A program made the position numbers and the translations under genes. 64,000 bases of DNA from Pseudomonas fluorescens (GTDB lineage: Bacteria; Pseudomonadota; Gammaproteobacteria; Pseudomonadales; Pseudomonadaceae), in the NCBI RefSeq assembly GCF_902497855.1, contig NZ_CABVHU010000002.1, positions 434,001 to 498,000 of the forward strand. The letters run 5' to 3'. The notes beneath the pieces were generated by a model. It saw only the letters and a list, made by a program, of their open reading frames with translations, did no database searches and was not told the origin of the DNA. Positions 16,630 through 25,531 of this stretch are shown here, one piece after another. Within the stretch, counting starts at the first letter, position 1; each line of letters opens with the position of its first letter.

Positions 16630-17406
16630 ATGACCGCCAGTGTAGAAAAATTCACGCGCCAGACCTTGCTCGACGTTCAGCCGTTGACCCCCAACCTGTT
16701 TACCCTGCGGACCACCAGGGATCCGGGGTTTCGCTTTCGAGCGGGGCAATTCGCCCGGTTAGGCGTGACCAAGGCTGACGGCAGCACGGTATGGCGCGCT
16801 TACTCCATGGTTTCGTCACCCTATGACGAATTCCTTGAGTTCTTCTCGATCGTGGTGCCGGGGGGTGAATTCACCAGTGAACTGAGCCGGCTGGAAGTCG
16901 GCGATACGCTGTTGGTCGACCGTCAGGCCTTTGGCTACCTGACACTGGATCGCTTTATCGACGGGCGTGACCTCTGGTTGTTGTCCACAGGCACCGGCCT
17001 GGCACCGTTCCTGTCGATTCTGCAGGACTTCGAGGTCTGGGAGAAATTCGAGCGAATCATCCTGGTCTACAGCGTGCGCGAAGCCCGGGAACTGGCTTAT
17101 CAGGCGCTGATTGCAGGCTTGGCGCAGCGTGACTATTTAGCTGAGCACGCGCACAAGTTGCGGTTCATCGCCACTGTTACTCGCGAACAGCACCCTGGCG
17201 CCTTGAGTGGCCGGATCACCACGCTGATTGAAAATGGAGAGCTGGAGCAAGCGGCCGATGTGACGCTGACGGCCGAGCATTCGCGGGTCATGCTCTGCGG
17301 CAACCCGCAGATGATCGATGACACGCGAACATTGCTTAAACAGCGTCACATGCACTTGAGTCTCAGCCGGCGACCTGGACAGGTTGCGGTGGAAAACTAC
17401 TGGTAA
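16630..17406 (+). CDS. Ferredoxin-NADP+ reductase (FprB-like, subclass II)
   Basis: A 258-residue flavoprotein moving electrons between NADPH and ferredoxin or flavodoxin. It has the FAD motif WRAYSMVSSP, the FFSIVVPGGEFTSEL segment and the NADP-site STGTGLAPFLSI, and ends VAVENYW with a C-terminal tryptophan as in the E. coli-like subclass. This distinguishes it from the other pseudomonad Fpr, which as I recall ends differently. The ATG at 16630 follows GGGAGCG. Upstream in-frame residues lack family similarity. It is divergent from the LuxR solo. Confidence 0.88.
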   Translation: MTASVEKFTRQTLLDVQPLTPNLFTLRTTRDPGFRFRAGQFARLGVTKADGSTVWRAYSMVSSPYDEFLEFFSIVVPGGEFTSELSRLEVGDTLLVDRQAFGYLTLDRFIDGRDLWLLSTGTGLAPFLSILQDFEVWEKFERIILVYSVREARELAYQALIAGLAQRDYLAEHAHKLRFIATVTREQHPGALSGRITTLIENGELEQAADVTLTAEHSRVMLCGNPQMIDDTRTLLKQRHMHLSLSRRPGQVAVENYW

Positions 17407-17421
17407 AAAACGGCGCCTGCA

Positions 17422-17518
17422 AGAGCGAGCTTGCTCGCGATGGACTAAAGAGCGCCGCGTTTAACCAATAAGCACGCGTTATCGTTAACGTCCATCGCGA
17501 GCAAGCTCGCTCCTACAG
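17422..17518. repeat. REP-type inverted pair
   Basis: Arms AGCGAGCTTGCTCGCGATGG and CCATCGCGAGCAAGCTCGCT face each other across about 45 bp between fprB and mscL. It probably also serves as transcription end for the two convergent genes. Confidence 0.85.
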
Positions 17519-17561
17519 TGGGCCGCATTACGCCAGAAGGCGCCATTTTTCAATGCCCACA

Positions 17562-17978
17562 TCACGAAGGTCGATTGTTCTGGGACTTCAGCAGGTCGCG
17601 GATCTCGCCCAGCAGCTCTTCTTCCTTGGTCGGGACCGGCGGCAGGGTTGGCGCAACGGCTTCTTCGCGCTTCAGGCGGTTGATGGCTTTGACGCCGAGG
17701 AAGATCGCGAAGGCGATGATGATGAAGTCGATCAAGCTCTGGATGAATTTGCCATACGCCAGCACCACCGCCGGGGCATCCCCGTTGGCGGCCTTGAGTG
17801 TGATGGCCAGGTCGCTGAAATCCACCCCGCCGATCAACAGGCCGATGGGTGGCATGATCACGTCACCGACGGCCGACGAAACGATCTTGCCGAAGGCGGC
17901 ACCGATGATGATACCGACAGCCATGTCGACCACATTGCCTTTGACCGCGAAGGCCTTGAACTCACTGATCACGCCCAT
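17562..17978 (-). CDS. mscL: Large-conductance mechanosensitive channel
   Basis: MscL opens under membrane tension to release solutes on sudden dilution. The 138-residue length is typical. Motifs are [21 protein letters not shown] (TM1 and pore constriction), [19 protein letters not shown], and TM2 [16 protein letters not shown], with the acidic C-terminal helix [15 protein letters not shown]. It is a single-gene unit facing fprB. Confidence 0.97.
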   Translation of the reverse strand: MGVISEFKAFAVKGNVVDMAVGIIIGAAFGKIVSSAVGDVIMPPIGLLIGGVDFSDLAITLKAANGDAPAVVLAYGKFIQSLIDFIIIAFAIFLGVKAINRLKREEAVAPTLPPVPTKEEELLGEIRDLLKSQNNRPS

Positions 17979-18576
17979 GGGTTATTTCCTTGTTCCGGAT
18001 GAGGTAGGTGCCAGCAGTGTAATTCAGCCAAATGCTTCTTGTCCGAAACACCTGCTTACAATGCTGGTCTGTTATCGACCGGGTTGTTGGTGAAAAGTTT
18101 ACAAAGTGCCATCATTTGTAAGCCGGCGGAACCCGTGGAACGGATTATCCCGGGGTGGTTTTCGCTACCCCATTCGGTCATTTTTTCCGTCGTTCAATGG
18201 CTTCTACGGAGCGCAGTGGAGTGCTAGATAAATCCAGACAAACAGACCGCACCTGATTGTGTGAGGGTAAATGCAAGTTAAGTTTTTCCGATCGGTTTGC
18301 AAGGTTTGGATAAAGGTTTTATTGATTCGACTTGTTGTGGCGAAATTGTACGTTCAGAAGTCAATCCGAAAGGATTGGTATAAGTTAGATGGGTGTTTTA
18401 TGGGTAATATCTGCTGTTTGTATGAGTGTAGGTGCAAGTTGTATAGCTTTTGCCGAGTTGCAACAAGGTGCCTGTATCCTAATATCTGCAACTTGGTGTA
18501 GCAGACCCGCTGGGCAACTGCATCGCGCTGATCCAGTCCAGCTGAGCTATCATCGCGGTTTTTGCCGGGAGTTCAA
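17979..18576. other. AT-rich 598-bp intergenic region without a clear gene
   Basis: The gap between mscL and radA is visibly poorer in GC than its surroundings. A hairpin GGGGT...ACCCC near 18151-18170 is followed by T-rich sequence. A 76-codon frame (18271-18501) has a plausible ribosome site, but its composition is Cys- and Lys-rich and resembles no family I know. It may hold an RNA, a decayed gene or only regulatory DNA. Confidence 0.45.
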
Positions 18577-19944
18577 ATGGCCAAGGCCAAGCGCATGTAC
18601 GGCTGCACCGAGTGCGGCTCAACCTTTCCCAAGTGGGCCGGCCAGTGCGCAGAGTGCGGGGCCTGGAACACCCTGACGGAAACCATGGTCGAGAGCGGCG
18701 GCGCCGCAGCTCCCAGCGGTCGCACCGGCTGGACGGGTCAGCAGGCGCAGATCAGGACCCTGGCCGAAGTCAGTGTCGAGGAAATCCCACGTTTCTCCAC
18801 CGCGTCCGGCGAACTTGATCGCGTCCTGGGCGGGGGCCTGGTGGACGGTTCGGTGGTATTGATCGGCGGCGACCCCGGTATCGGCAAATCGACCATTCTG
18901 TTGCAGACCTTGTGCAATCTCGCCAAGAGCATGCCCGCCCTGTACGTCACGGGCGAAGAATCCCAGCAACAAGTGGCCATGCGTGCCCGACGTCTGGGCT
19001 TGCCTCAGGATCAATTGCGGGTCATGACCGAAACCTGCATCGAAACCATCATCGCCACGGCCCGGCAGGAAAAGCCCAAGGTCATGGTGATCGATTCGAT
19101 CCAGACGATTTTCACTGAACAACTGCAATCGGCACCGGGTGGTGTCTCCCAGGTTCGCGAAAGCGCAGCGTTGCTTGTGCGCTATGCCAAGCAGAGCGGT
19201 ACGGCGATTTTCCTGGTCGGCCACGTGACCAAGGAAGGCGCATTGGCCGGGCCGCGGGTGCTGGAGCACATGGTCGACACGGTGTTGTATTTCGAAGGCG
19301 AGTCCGATGGGCGCTTGCGTCTGTTGCGGGCAGTGAAGAACCGGTTCGGCGCGGTCAACGAGCTGGGGGTGTTCGGCATGACCGACAAGGGTTTGAAGGA
19401 AGTCTCCAACCCGTCGGCGATTTTCCTGACCCGTGCCCAGGAAGAAGTGCCTGGCAGTGTGGTCATGGCGACTTGGGAAGGGACCCGGCCGATGCTGGTT
19501 GAAGTCCAGGCCCTGGTGGATGACAGCCACCTGGCCAACCCGCGTCGGGTCACGCTGGGACTGGATCAGAACCGCCTGGCGATGTTGCTCGCGGTGCTGC
19601 ACCGTCACGGCGGCATTCCAACCCACGATCAGGACGTATTCCTCAATGTGGTCGGTGGGGTGAAGGTGCTGGAAACGGCCTCCGACCTGGCGCTGATGGC
19701 AGCGGTCATGTCCAGTTTGCGCAATCGGCCACTGCCGCATGATTTGCTGGTATTCGGAGAGGTGGGTCTGTCGGGCGAAGTGCGTCCGGTGCCGAGCGGC
19801 CAGGAGCGCTTGAAAGAAGCCGCCAAGCACGGCTTTAAACGTGCCATCGTGCCCAAGGGCAATGCGCCGAAGGAGGCACCGCCCGGGTTGCAGATTATTG
19901 CCGTGACACGTCTGGAACAAGCCCTCGACGCGTTGTTCGAATAA
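18577..19944 (+). CDS. radA: DNA repair protein RadA (Sms)
   Basis: RadA is a RecA-like DnaB-type motor that helps branch migration during recombination repair. The 455-residue protein has a C4 zinc finger at the start (CTECGSTF...CAECGAW), Walker A GGDPGIGKST, the RadA signature KNRFGAVNELGVF and a C-terminal Lon-like domain (about 300-455) without protease function. The ATG at 18577 follows GGGAG. It is monocistronic and convergent with mapZ. Confidence 0.96.
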   Translation: MAKAKRMYGCTECGSTFPKWAGQCAECGAWNTLTETMVESGGAAAPSGRTGWTGQQAQIRTLAEVSVEEIPRFSTASGELDRVLGGGLVDGSVVLIGGDPGIGKSTILLQTLCNLAKSMPALYVTGEESQQQVAMRARRLGLPQDQLRVMTETCIETIIATARQEKPKVMVIDSIQTIFTEQLQSAPGGVSQVRESAALLVRYAKQSGTAIFLVGHVTKEGALAGPRVLEHMVDTVLYFEGESDGRLRLLRAVKNRFGAVNELGVFGMTDKGLKEVSNPSAIFLTRAQEEVPGSVVMATWEGTRPMLVEVQALVDDSHLANPRRVTLGLDQNRLAMLLAVLHRHGGIPTHDQDVFLNVVGGVKVLETASDLALMAAVMSSLRNRPLPHDLLVFGEVGLSGEVRPVPSGQERLKEAAKHGFKRAIVPKGNAPKEAPPGLQIIAVTRLEQALDALFE

Positions 19945-19985
19945 ATATTCTGGCAAGACACGGTCATGTGGGAGGGGCAGGGCCG

Positions 19986-20354
19986 TCAGATTTCGATCAG
20001 CGCGCCCAATTCCCGCTCCAGCTCCTGCGGGTCCCCCAGATTGAACTCGATCAACCGCCGCAGACGCTCAATGGATTCCAGGCTGATGTGCCGGCAGACG
20101 AAGCCGAGCTGGCCGTGATCGTCGTGGGTCAGGCGCACGTCCATGGTGATGTCGATTTCATCGGTCAGGTGAATGTCGACGAAAAAATCCTGTTGCCGAT
20201 TGCCCAGCCACGGTTCGGGCTTTTCGATCAACAGCCCCTTGAGTGACAAGTCGATCAGCTTCACCGGCCAGATGAATGCCCCCTGGCCCAATTCGGTTCG
20301 GGCATCGAACGCAATACGTTTGAAGCGGCGGTGATCGGCTGGGTGCTCGCTCAT
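19986..20354 (-). CDS. mapZ: PilZ-domain c-di-GMP receptor MapZ
   Basis: A 122-residue stand-alone PilZ protein. The c-di-GMP motifs RxxxR (R9/R13 in HRRFKRIAFDA) and DxSxxG (D35-G40, DLSLKG) are intact, and the C-terminal helix FNLGDPQELERELGAL follows. Sequence and position beside radA and cstA match P. aeruginosa PA4608/MapZ as I remember it. MapZ binds c-di-GMP and then inhibits the chemoreceptor methyltransferase CheR1, making flagellar motor switching respond to the second messenger. The diguanylate cyclase/phosphodiesterase MorA is encoded about 9 kb away. Confidence 0.83.
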   Translation of the reverse strand: MSEHPADHRRFKRIAFDARTELGQGAFIWPVKLIDLSLKGLLIEKPEPWLGNRQQDFFVDIHLTDEIDITMDVRLTHDDHGQLGFVCRHISLESIERLRRLIEFNLGDPQELERELGALIEI

Positions 20355-20512
20355 GACGCAATCCTCGAAATATTCGCTGACTATAGACCCGTAACGGCAA
20401 CGCCTGCGAGCCAGGCAGGCGTCCAGGCCACTATCGGAGTATGGCCTTTGTTGTCAGGCGAGCTAAACTCGGGATGGCTGTCTTTCTTGTCCACCCTGGC
20501 TGGAATCATAAA

Positions 20513-22579
20513 ATGAAAAATAATAATGGCCTGCTACGCCACATACCCTGGCTGTTGCTGGCAATCGTGGGGGCGTGCGCGCTTGGCGTCGTGGCATTGC
20601 GCCGAGGGGAGGCGATCAACGCCTTGTGGATCGTGGTCGCCGCCGTGGCCATCTACCTCGTTGCGTACCGTTACTACAGTCTGTTCATCGCTAACAATGT
20701 GATGCAACTCGACCCGCGACGGGCCACCCCCGCCGTGATCAACAATGACGGTCTGGATTATGTGCCGACCAACAAACACATCCTTTTCGGTCACCACTTC
20801 GCCGCCATCGCCGGTGCAGGACCGCTGGTGGGGCCGGTCCTGGCGGCACAGATGGGCTACCTGCCCGGTACGCTGTGGCTGATTGCCGGGGTGGTGCTGG
20901 CTGGCGCGGTGCAGGACTTCATGGTCCTGTTCCTGTCCACCCGCCGCAACGGCCGTTCCCTGGGCGACATGGTCCGTGAAGAAATGGGCCGCATTCCCGG
21001 TACCATCGCGCTGTTCGGCTGCTTCCTGATCATGATCATCATCCTCGCGGTGCTGGCGCTGATCGTGGTCAAGGCCCTGGCCGAAAGCCCGTGGGGCATG
21101 TTCACGGTGATGGCGACCATCCCGATCGCGATGTTCATGGGCATCTACATGCGCTACATCCGCCCGGGCCGCATCGGGGAAATCTCGGTGATCGGCGTGG
21201 CGCTGCTGCTCGGTTCGATCTGGCTCGGTGGGCAGATTGCCGCCGACCCGGTGTGGGCCAAGGCGTTCAGCTTCACCGGCGTGCAGATCACCTGGATGCT
21301 GATCGGCTACGGTTTCGTCGCGGCGGTGTTGCCGGTGTGGCTGATCCTGGCGCCGCGTGACTACCTGTCGACCTTCTTGAAAATCGGCACTATCGTCGCC
21401 CTGGCGATCGGCATCCTGGTCACCATGCCCGAGCTGAAAATGCCGGCATTGACCCAGTTCATCGACGGCACCGGGCCGGTGTGGAAGGGCGGTCTGTTCC
21501 CGTTCCTGTTCATCACCATCGCCTGCGGCGCGGTCTCGGGTTTCCACGCGCTGATCGCTTCGGGCACAACGCCGAAACTGTTGGCCAATGAAAGTCATGC
21601 CCGTTACATCGGGTACGGCGGCATGTTGATGGAGTCCTTCGTGGCGATCATGGCAATGGTGGCCGCTTCGGTGATTGAACCGGGTGTGTACTTCGCCATG
21701 AACAGCCCGGCGGCGATCGTCGGTAGTGACGTGGTGTCTGTGGCACAGACCGTCAGCAGCTGGGGTTTTGCGATTACCCCGGAAGCCCTGCAAGCGGTGG
21801 CCAAGGACATTGGCGAGACCACCGTCCTGGCCCGTGCCGGCGGTGCGCCGACCCTGGCGGTCGGTATCGCGCAGATCCTGCACAGTGTCCTGCCGGGTGA
21901 AAACACCATGGCGTTCTGGTACCACTTTGCGATCCTGTTCGAGGCGCTGTTCATCCTCACCGCGGTAGACGCCGGTACCCGTGCCGGACGCTTCATGCTC
22001 CAGGATTTGCTCGGCTCCTTCGTGCCGGCGCTGAAACGCACCGAGTCCTGGACCGCCAACCTGATCGCCACTGGCGGTTGCGTGGCCATGTGGGGCTGGT
22101 TGCTGTATCAGGGCGTGATCGATCCGCTGGGCGGCATCAACACCTTGTGGCCGCTGTTCGGTATCTCCAACCAGATGCTGGCGGGAATCGCACTGATGCT
22201 GGCGACGGTGGTGCTGATCAAGATGAAGCGCCAGCGCTACGTCTGGGTCACCATGGTGCCCGCGGTCTGGCTGCTGATTTGCACCACCACTGCCGGCTTC
22301 ATCAAGCTGTTCGACGCCAACCCGGCGATCGGCTTCCTGTCGCTGGCGAAGAAATACAGCGATGCCCTGGCCAACGGCCAGATCCTCGCCCCGGCCAAGG
22401 ACATCACCCAAATGCAGCACGTGATCTTCAATGCCTACACCAACGCCACGCTGACGGCGCTGTTCCTGTTCGTGGTGTTCAGCATCCTGTTCTATGCGCT
22501 CAAGGTCGGCATCGCCGCCTGGGGCACCAAGGAACGTACGGATAAAGAAGCTCCGTTCCAGGCCCAGCCCGATGCTTGA
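20513..22579 (+). CDS. cstA: Carbon starvation protein A, peptide/pyruvate transporter
   Basis: A 688-residue inner-membrane protein of the CstA/BtsT family with about 16-18 hydrophobic segments. E. coli members take up pyruvate (BtsT) or peptides/pyruvate (CstA). Motifs include NKHILFGHHFAAIAGAGPLV, PGTLWLIAGVVLAGAVQDF, and GTTPKLLANESHARYIGYG. The ATG at 20513 is in the usual place for pseudomonads. It is followed after 15 bp by the DUF466 gene and then by the CobW-type GTPase, the same order as E. coli yjiY-yjiX-yjiA. An A-rich Hfq/Crc motif lies at the start codon. Confidence 0.95.
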   Translation: MKNNNGLLRHIPWLLLAIVGACALGVVALRRGEAINALWIVVAAVAIYLVAYRYYSLFIANNVMQLDPRRATPAVINNDGLDYVPTNKHILFGHHFAAIAGAGPLVGPVLAAQMGYLPGTLWLIAGVVLAGAVQDFMVLFLSTRRNGRSLGDMVREEMGRIPGTIALFGCFLIMIIILAVLALIVVKALAESPWGMFTVMATIPIAMFMGIYMRYIRPGRIGEISVIGVALLLGSIWLGGQIAADPVWAKAFSFTGVQITWMLIGYGFVAAVLPVWLILAPRDYLSTFLKIGTIVALAIGILVTMPELKMPALTQFIDGTGPVWKGGLFPFLFITIACGAVSGFHALIASGTTPKLLANESHARYIGYGGMLMESFVAIMAMVAASVIEPGVYFAMNSPAAIVGSDVVSVAQTVSSWGFAITPEALQAVAKDIGETTVLARAGGAPTLAVGIAQILHSVLPGENTMAFWYHFAILFEALFILTAVDAGTRAGRFMLQDLLGSFVPALKRTESWTANLIATGGCVAMWGWLLYQGVIDPLGGINTLWPLFGISNQMLAGIALMLATVVLIKMKRQRYVWVTMVPAVWLLICTTTAGFIKLFDANPAIGFLSLAKKYSDALANGQILAPAKDITQMQHVIFNAYTNATLTALFLFVVFSILFYALKVGIAAWGTKERTDKEAPFQAQPDA
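20519..20526 (+). promoter_or_regulatory. Hfq/Crc catabolite-repression motif (AANAANAA) at the cstA start
   Basis: AATAATAA fits the AANAANAA element bound by Hfq with Crc on pseudomonad mRNAs under catabolite repression. It lies in codons 3-5 of cstA. A carbon-scavenging transporter is a natural target. The motif is short and may occur by chance. Confidence 0.5.
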
Positions 22580-22594
22580 TCGAGGATTGCAAAC

Positions 22595-22792
22595 ATGTTC
22601 AATGACCTGAGTCGCCTCGGTAAATACCTCGGTCAGGCCGCGCGCCTGATGGTCGGCATGCCCGACTACGACAACTACGTCGAGCATATGCAAAACAAAC
22701 ACCCGGACAAACCGGTGATGAGCTACGAAATGTTCTTCCGCGAACGTCAGGAAGCGCGTTACGGTGGCAAGGGTGGGCCCAAGTGCTGCTAA
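22595..22792 (+). CDS. YbdD/YjiX family protein (DUF466)
   Basis: A 65-residue protein of the family always found behind cstA-type transporters. It has the typical core [33 protein letters not shown] and the C-terminal KCC end. It starts 15 bp after cstA, so it is co-translated. The molecular role is unsettled; the strict linkage suggests it modulates the transporter. Confidence 0.93.
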   Translation: MFNDLSRLGKYLGQAARLMVGMPDYDNYVEHMQNKHPDKPVMSYEMFFRERQEARYGGKGGPKCC

Positions 22793-22814
22793 TGCAGCAC
22801 TAGGCAACACAAAC

Positions 22815-22882
22815 CTGTAGGAGCCGGCTTGCTGGCGATAGCGATCTCAAGGACGCCATCGCCGGCAAGCCGGCTCCTACAG
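22815..22882. repeat. REP-type inverted pair
   Basis: CTGTAGGAGCCGGCTTGCTGGCGAT and ATCGCCGGCAAGCCGGCTCCTACAG pair across about 18 bp and are followed by TTTTTTT, so it can attenuate transcription between the DUF466 gene and the GTPase gene. Confidence 0.85.
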
Positions 22883-22910
22883 TTTTTTTAGCGCATGGGA
22901 GATTTTTGTT

Positions 22911-23882
22911 TTGCTCACACCTATCCCGGTCACGATCCTCAGCGGCTTCCTCGGTGCCGGCAAAACCACGCTGCTGCGCCACCTGCTGAAAACCGAACAC
23001 GGCCTGAAAATCGCCGTGATCGAAAATGAATTCAGCGACGCCGGCATCGACACCCAACTATTGGGCGATGAACCGGTGCAAGTCATGACGCTGTCCAACG
23101 GCTGCGTCTGCTGCACCATCCACACCGACCTGACCAAAGCGCTGTACCTGCTGCTGGAACGCCTGGACAACGGTGAAATCGCCTTCGACCGCCTGGTGAT
23201 CGAATGCACTGGCCTGGCCGATCCGGCACCGGTGGCGCAAACCTTTTTCATCGACGAAGAACTTCGTGAGCGTTACATACTCGATGGCATTATCACCCTG
23301 GTGGACGCGGCGCACGCCGACACACACCTGGCCCAGACCATCGCCCAGGCCCAGATCGGTTTCGCCGACCGCCTGCTGGTGAGCAAGCGCGATCTGGTGG
23401 ACGAAGCGACCTTCACCGCATTGAGTGAGCGCCTGACCCGGATCAACCGTCGCGCGCCGATCCACGTGGTCGACCACGGCAAGATCGACCTGGCGCAATT
23501 GCTCGATGTGCGCGGTTTCAATCTCAATGCCGACCTCGGAGGCGGCGTGAGTTTGCGGCCCGTCAGCAAGGCGCCTTCCATCGACCGCATTTCCAGTCTG
23601 GTGCTGCGTACTGACAAGCCGCTGGATATCGACAGGCTCAGCGAGTTCATGAACGAACTGCTGGAAGAGCATGGCAAGCAGTTGCTGCGCTACAAAGGCG
23701 TGTTGAATATCCTTGGTGAGCCGCGGCGTATGGTGTTTCAGGGGGTCTTGAAGTTGTACGGCTTCGATTGGGACACGGAGTGGGCTGACGATGAGGCGCG
23801 TGAAAGCGTGATCGTGTTTATTGCCGATGATTTGCCGGAAGAGAAGATTCGTGAAGGGTTTGCGCGGGTTGCAGCCGATTAA
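22911..23882 (+). CDS. yjiA: CobW/COG0523-family GTPase YjiA
   Basis: A 323-residue G3E GTPase. Walker A is GFLGAGKTT, the metal-binding motif is NGCVCC, and SKRDLVD serves as the guanine-specificity region. COG0523 proteins bind zinc or other metals and are thought to deliver metal to clients. The start seems to be a TTG at 22911 after GGGAG. It follows cstA and the DUF466 gene across a REP element, as in the E. coli yjiYXA locus. The client metalloprotein is unknown. Confidence 0.9.
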   Translation: MLTPIPVTILSGFLGAGKTTLLRHLLKTEHGLKIAVIENEFSDAGIDTQLLGDEPVQVMTLSNGCVCCTIHTDLTKALYLLLERLDNGEIAFDRLVIECTGLADPAPVAQTFFIDEELRERYILDGIITLVDAAHADTHLAQTIAQAQIGFADRLLVSKRDLVDEATFTALSERLTRINRRAPIHVVDHGKIDLAQLLDVRGFNLNADLGGGVSLRPVSKAPSIDRISSLVLRTDKPLDIDRLSEFMNELLEEHGKQLLRYKGVLNILGEPRRMVFQGVLKLYGFDWDTEWADDEARESVIVFIADDLPEEKIREGFARVAAD

Positions 23883-23899
23883 GGGATCGGAACGCCCTT

Positions 23900-23996
23900 G
23901 TAGGAGCGAGCTCGCTCGCGATGGACGTCAACGATTACGCGTTTCTTCTGAGTGAACGCGTTATTCTTACGTCCATCGCGAGCGAGCTCCTACAGT
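23900..23996. repeat. REP-type inverted pair
   Basis: TGTAGGAGCGAGCTCGCTCGCGATGGACGT and ACGTCCATCGCGAGCGAGCTCCTACA face each other in the gap between yjiA and the convergent GntR gene. Confidence 0.85.
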
Positions 23997-24017
23997 GGGC
24001 GTTCTGACTATGGCGAT

Positions 24018-24734
24018 CTATCCGGCAGCACGGGTTCGAATGGTCGACGAACCAGCGTTCAGCAATCTTTCTTCAAGATGATCCAGACGCCGGCTCATCA
24101 ACATTTCGGCCATTACTGCATCCTCACGCTCCACTGCATCGACAATCTCGGCGTGCTCCTGCCACACGCAATCACCGCCTGCCTGCGCATCAAACTGCGC
24201 AATCGCCAGCGAAGTCAGCGGCACCAGACTGCCAAGAAAATGCGCCAACGGTGCATTCCCCGCCATATCGGCCAACGCCAGGTGAAATTCCCCCGCCAAC
24301 CGAATCGCCGGGCCACGCTGGTCGCGCTCCAGGCACTGGCGTTGGCGCTTGACCAGTTCACGCAGGCGTTGCACATCCCTCGCTTGAGGCTGCTGGCAGG
24401 CTAGCTGTACCAAGGTGATTTCTGTCAGCCGTCGGGCATGCAGCGTCTGCCGAGTCTGCTCGGCATCGGGCGCGGCGACTCGGGGACGATGATTGGTCCG
24501 AAGGATAATGATCTGCTGATGGGACAGCTGCGTCAGCGCGCTACGAATCTCACTGCGTCGAGCGCTGAACATCTGCGCCAGGCTGTCTTCAGTAAAGCGA
24601 CTGGCTGCATGGATGCGCTGTTCGAGAATGGCATCGAATATCTGTGAATAGAGATCATCCGGTGACGGTTTCCCGGTGTCCGCTCGCGGGAAGGGCAGGG
24701 CAGTGAGGATTTGCGGTGAGGCGAAGCTGTTCAT
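24018..24734 (-). CDS. GntR-family regulator, FCD subfamily
   Basis: A 238-residue regulator with an N-terminal winged helix-turn-helix (about 28-90; LYSQIFDAILEQRI, TEDSLAQMFSARRSEIRSAL) and a helical FCD ligand domain (about 100-230). It is the last of three minus-strand genes (symporter, FadR-type regulator, this gene) and starts 25 bp after the other regulator. Two FCD regulators in tandem behind one transporter is unusual. The ligand is probably a carboxylate, by family habit and context. Confidence 0.87.
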   Translation of the reverse strand: MNSFASPQILTALPFPRADTGKPSPDDLYSQIFDAILEQRIHAASRFTEDSLAQMFSARRSEIRSALTQLSHQQIIILRTNHRPRVAAPDAEQTRQTLHARRLTEITLVQLACQQPQARDVQRLRELVKRQRQCLERDQRGPAIRLAGEFHLALADMAGNAPLAHFLGSLVPLTSLAIAQFDAQAGGDCVWQEHAEIVDAVEREDAVMAEMLMSRRLDHLEERLLNAGSSTIRTRAAG

Positions 24735-24759
24735 GGCTTGTCTCCAGTTCGAAGCGGAC

Positions 24760-25482
24760 TCAAGTGACGAGGTTGTCGTCCGGAATATTCAATTCGATGC
24801 CCATCCGCTGGCCTTCCCGAAGGATGTGCCGACGCATCTCGGCGCTGGCCTGGGCGCTGTTTTTGCTGCGAATGGCCCGCACCACGGCTTCGTTTTCTTC
24901 GAGCCGTTCCGCCAGATGCTCCGGAGAATTGCGCAGCACCTCGGCGCTTTGCTTGAGGGCGTTACTGGTCTGCTGCACCACACTCTGGAAAATCGGGTTC
25001 GAGGTCAGGGTGAACAGTTCTTCGTGGAACGCGATGTAGGCGTTCACTCCGGCTTCGCTGTCGTTGGCCTCCAGGGCTTCGCGCATATCCATGAGGGTCA
25101 GGCGCAGTTGCCCGATTTCCTTGCTGCTGATGGACTGTGCCACCAGGCCGACAATGAATGGCTCGAGGGTATAACGCAGTTGCAGCACGTCTTCCAGGCT
25201 CGCCCCGGCCACCGCGCTGTCGTGAGTCTGGCTGTCACTCAGATTGGCTTCCAGCACAACCACGCCTTTGCCAGGCATGGAGCGCACCAGTCCGAGGGTC
25301 TCCAGCACGGTCACTGCTTCACGCAGGCTCGGGCGGCTGATGCCCAGTTGTTCGGCCAGTTCCCGTTGCCCCGGCAGCATTTCACCGGAGCGCCACTGAC
25401 CACGGGCCAGAGCGGCCCGAAGTTTTTCTACGACTGAATTCACGACGGTCGACGAGGTGATCACTGTTGGTTCCATGAGCAT
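24760..25482 (-). CDS. GntR-family regulator, FCD/FadR-type
   Basis: A 240-residue regulator. The N-terminal wHTH (about 12-78) is of the PdhR/LldR kind: LPGQRELAEQLGISRPSLREAV and LETLGLVRSMPGKGVVV. The FCD domain (about 90-230) carries the metal/ligand histidines (for example AFHEEL and RRHIL). It lies 49 bp after the symporter gene and is probably its local repressor. The operator-like sites upstream of the symporter contain GGTCTTACC, as bound by PdhR/LldR-type proteins. The start could be the second ATG, two codons downstream. Confidence 0.88.
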   Translation of the reverse strand: MLMEPTVITSSTVVNSVVEKLRAALARGQWRSGEMLPGQRELAEQLGISRPSLREAVTVLETLGLVRSMPGKGVVVLEANLSDSQTHDSAVAGASLEDVLQLRYTLEPFIVGLVAQSISSKEIGQLRLTLMDMREALEANDSEAGVNAYIAFHEELFTLTSNPIFQSVVQQTSNALKQSAEVLRNSPEHLAERLEENEAVVRAIRSKNSAQASAEMRRHILREGQRMGIELNIPDDNLVT

Positions 25483-25531
25483 CCATAACGATTGAGGGCC
25501 GTGCCTGCCCGTGGGCAGGCACGGCGATTGT

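Noticed and set aside
16630..17406. Linking the ferredoxin-NADP reductase to the finR-fpr locus of P. aeruginosa
   Set aside because: The C-terminal VENYW and neighbours fit the second reductase type, and the divergent gene is LuxR-type rather than the LysR-type finR.
18271..18501. 76-codon frame with GTGAGGGTAA before the ATG in the mscL-radA gap
   Set aside because: Odd Cys/Lys-rich composition and no known family; kept only as part of the unexplained gap.
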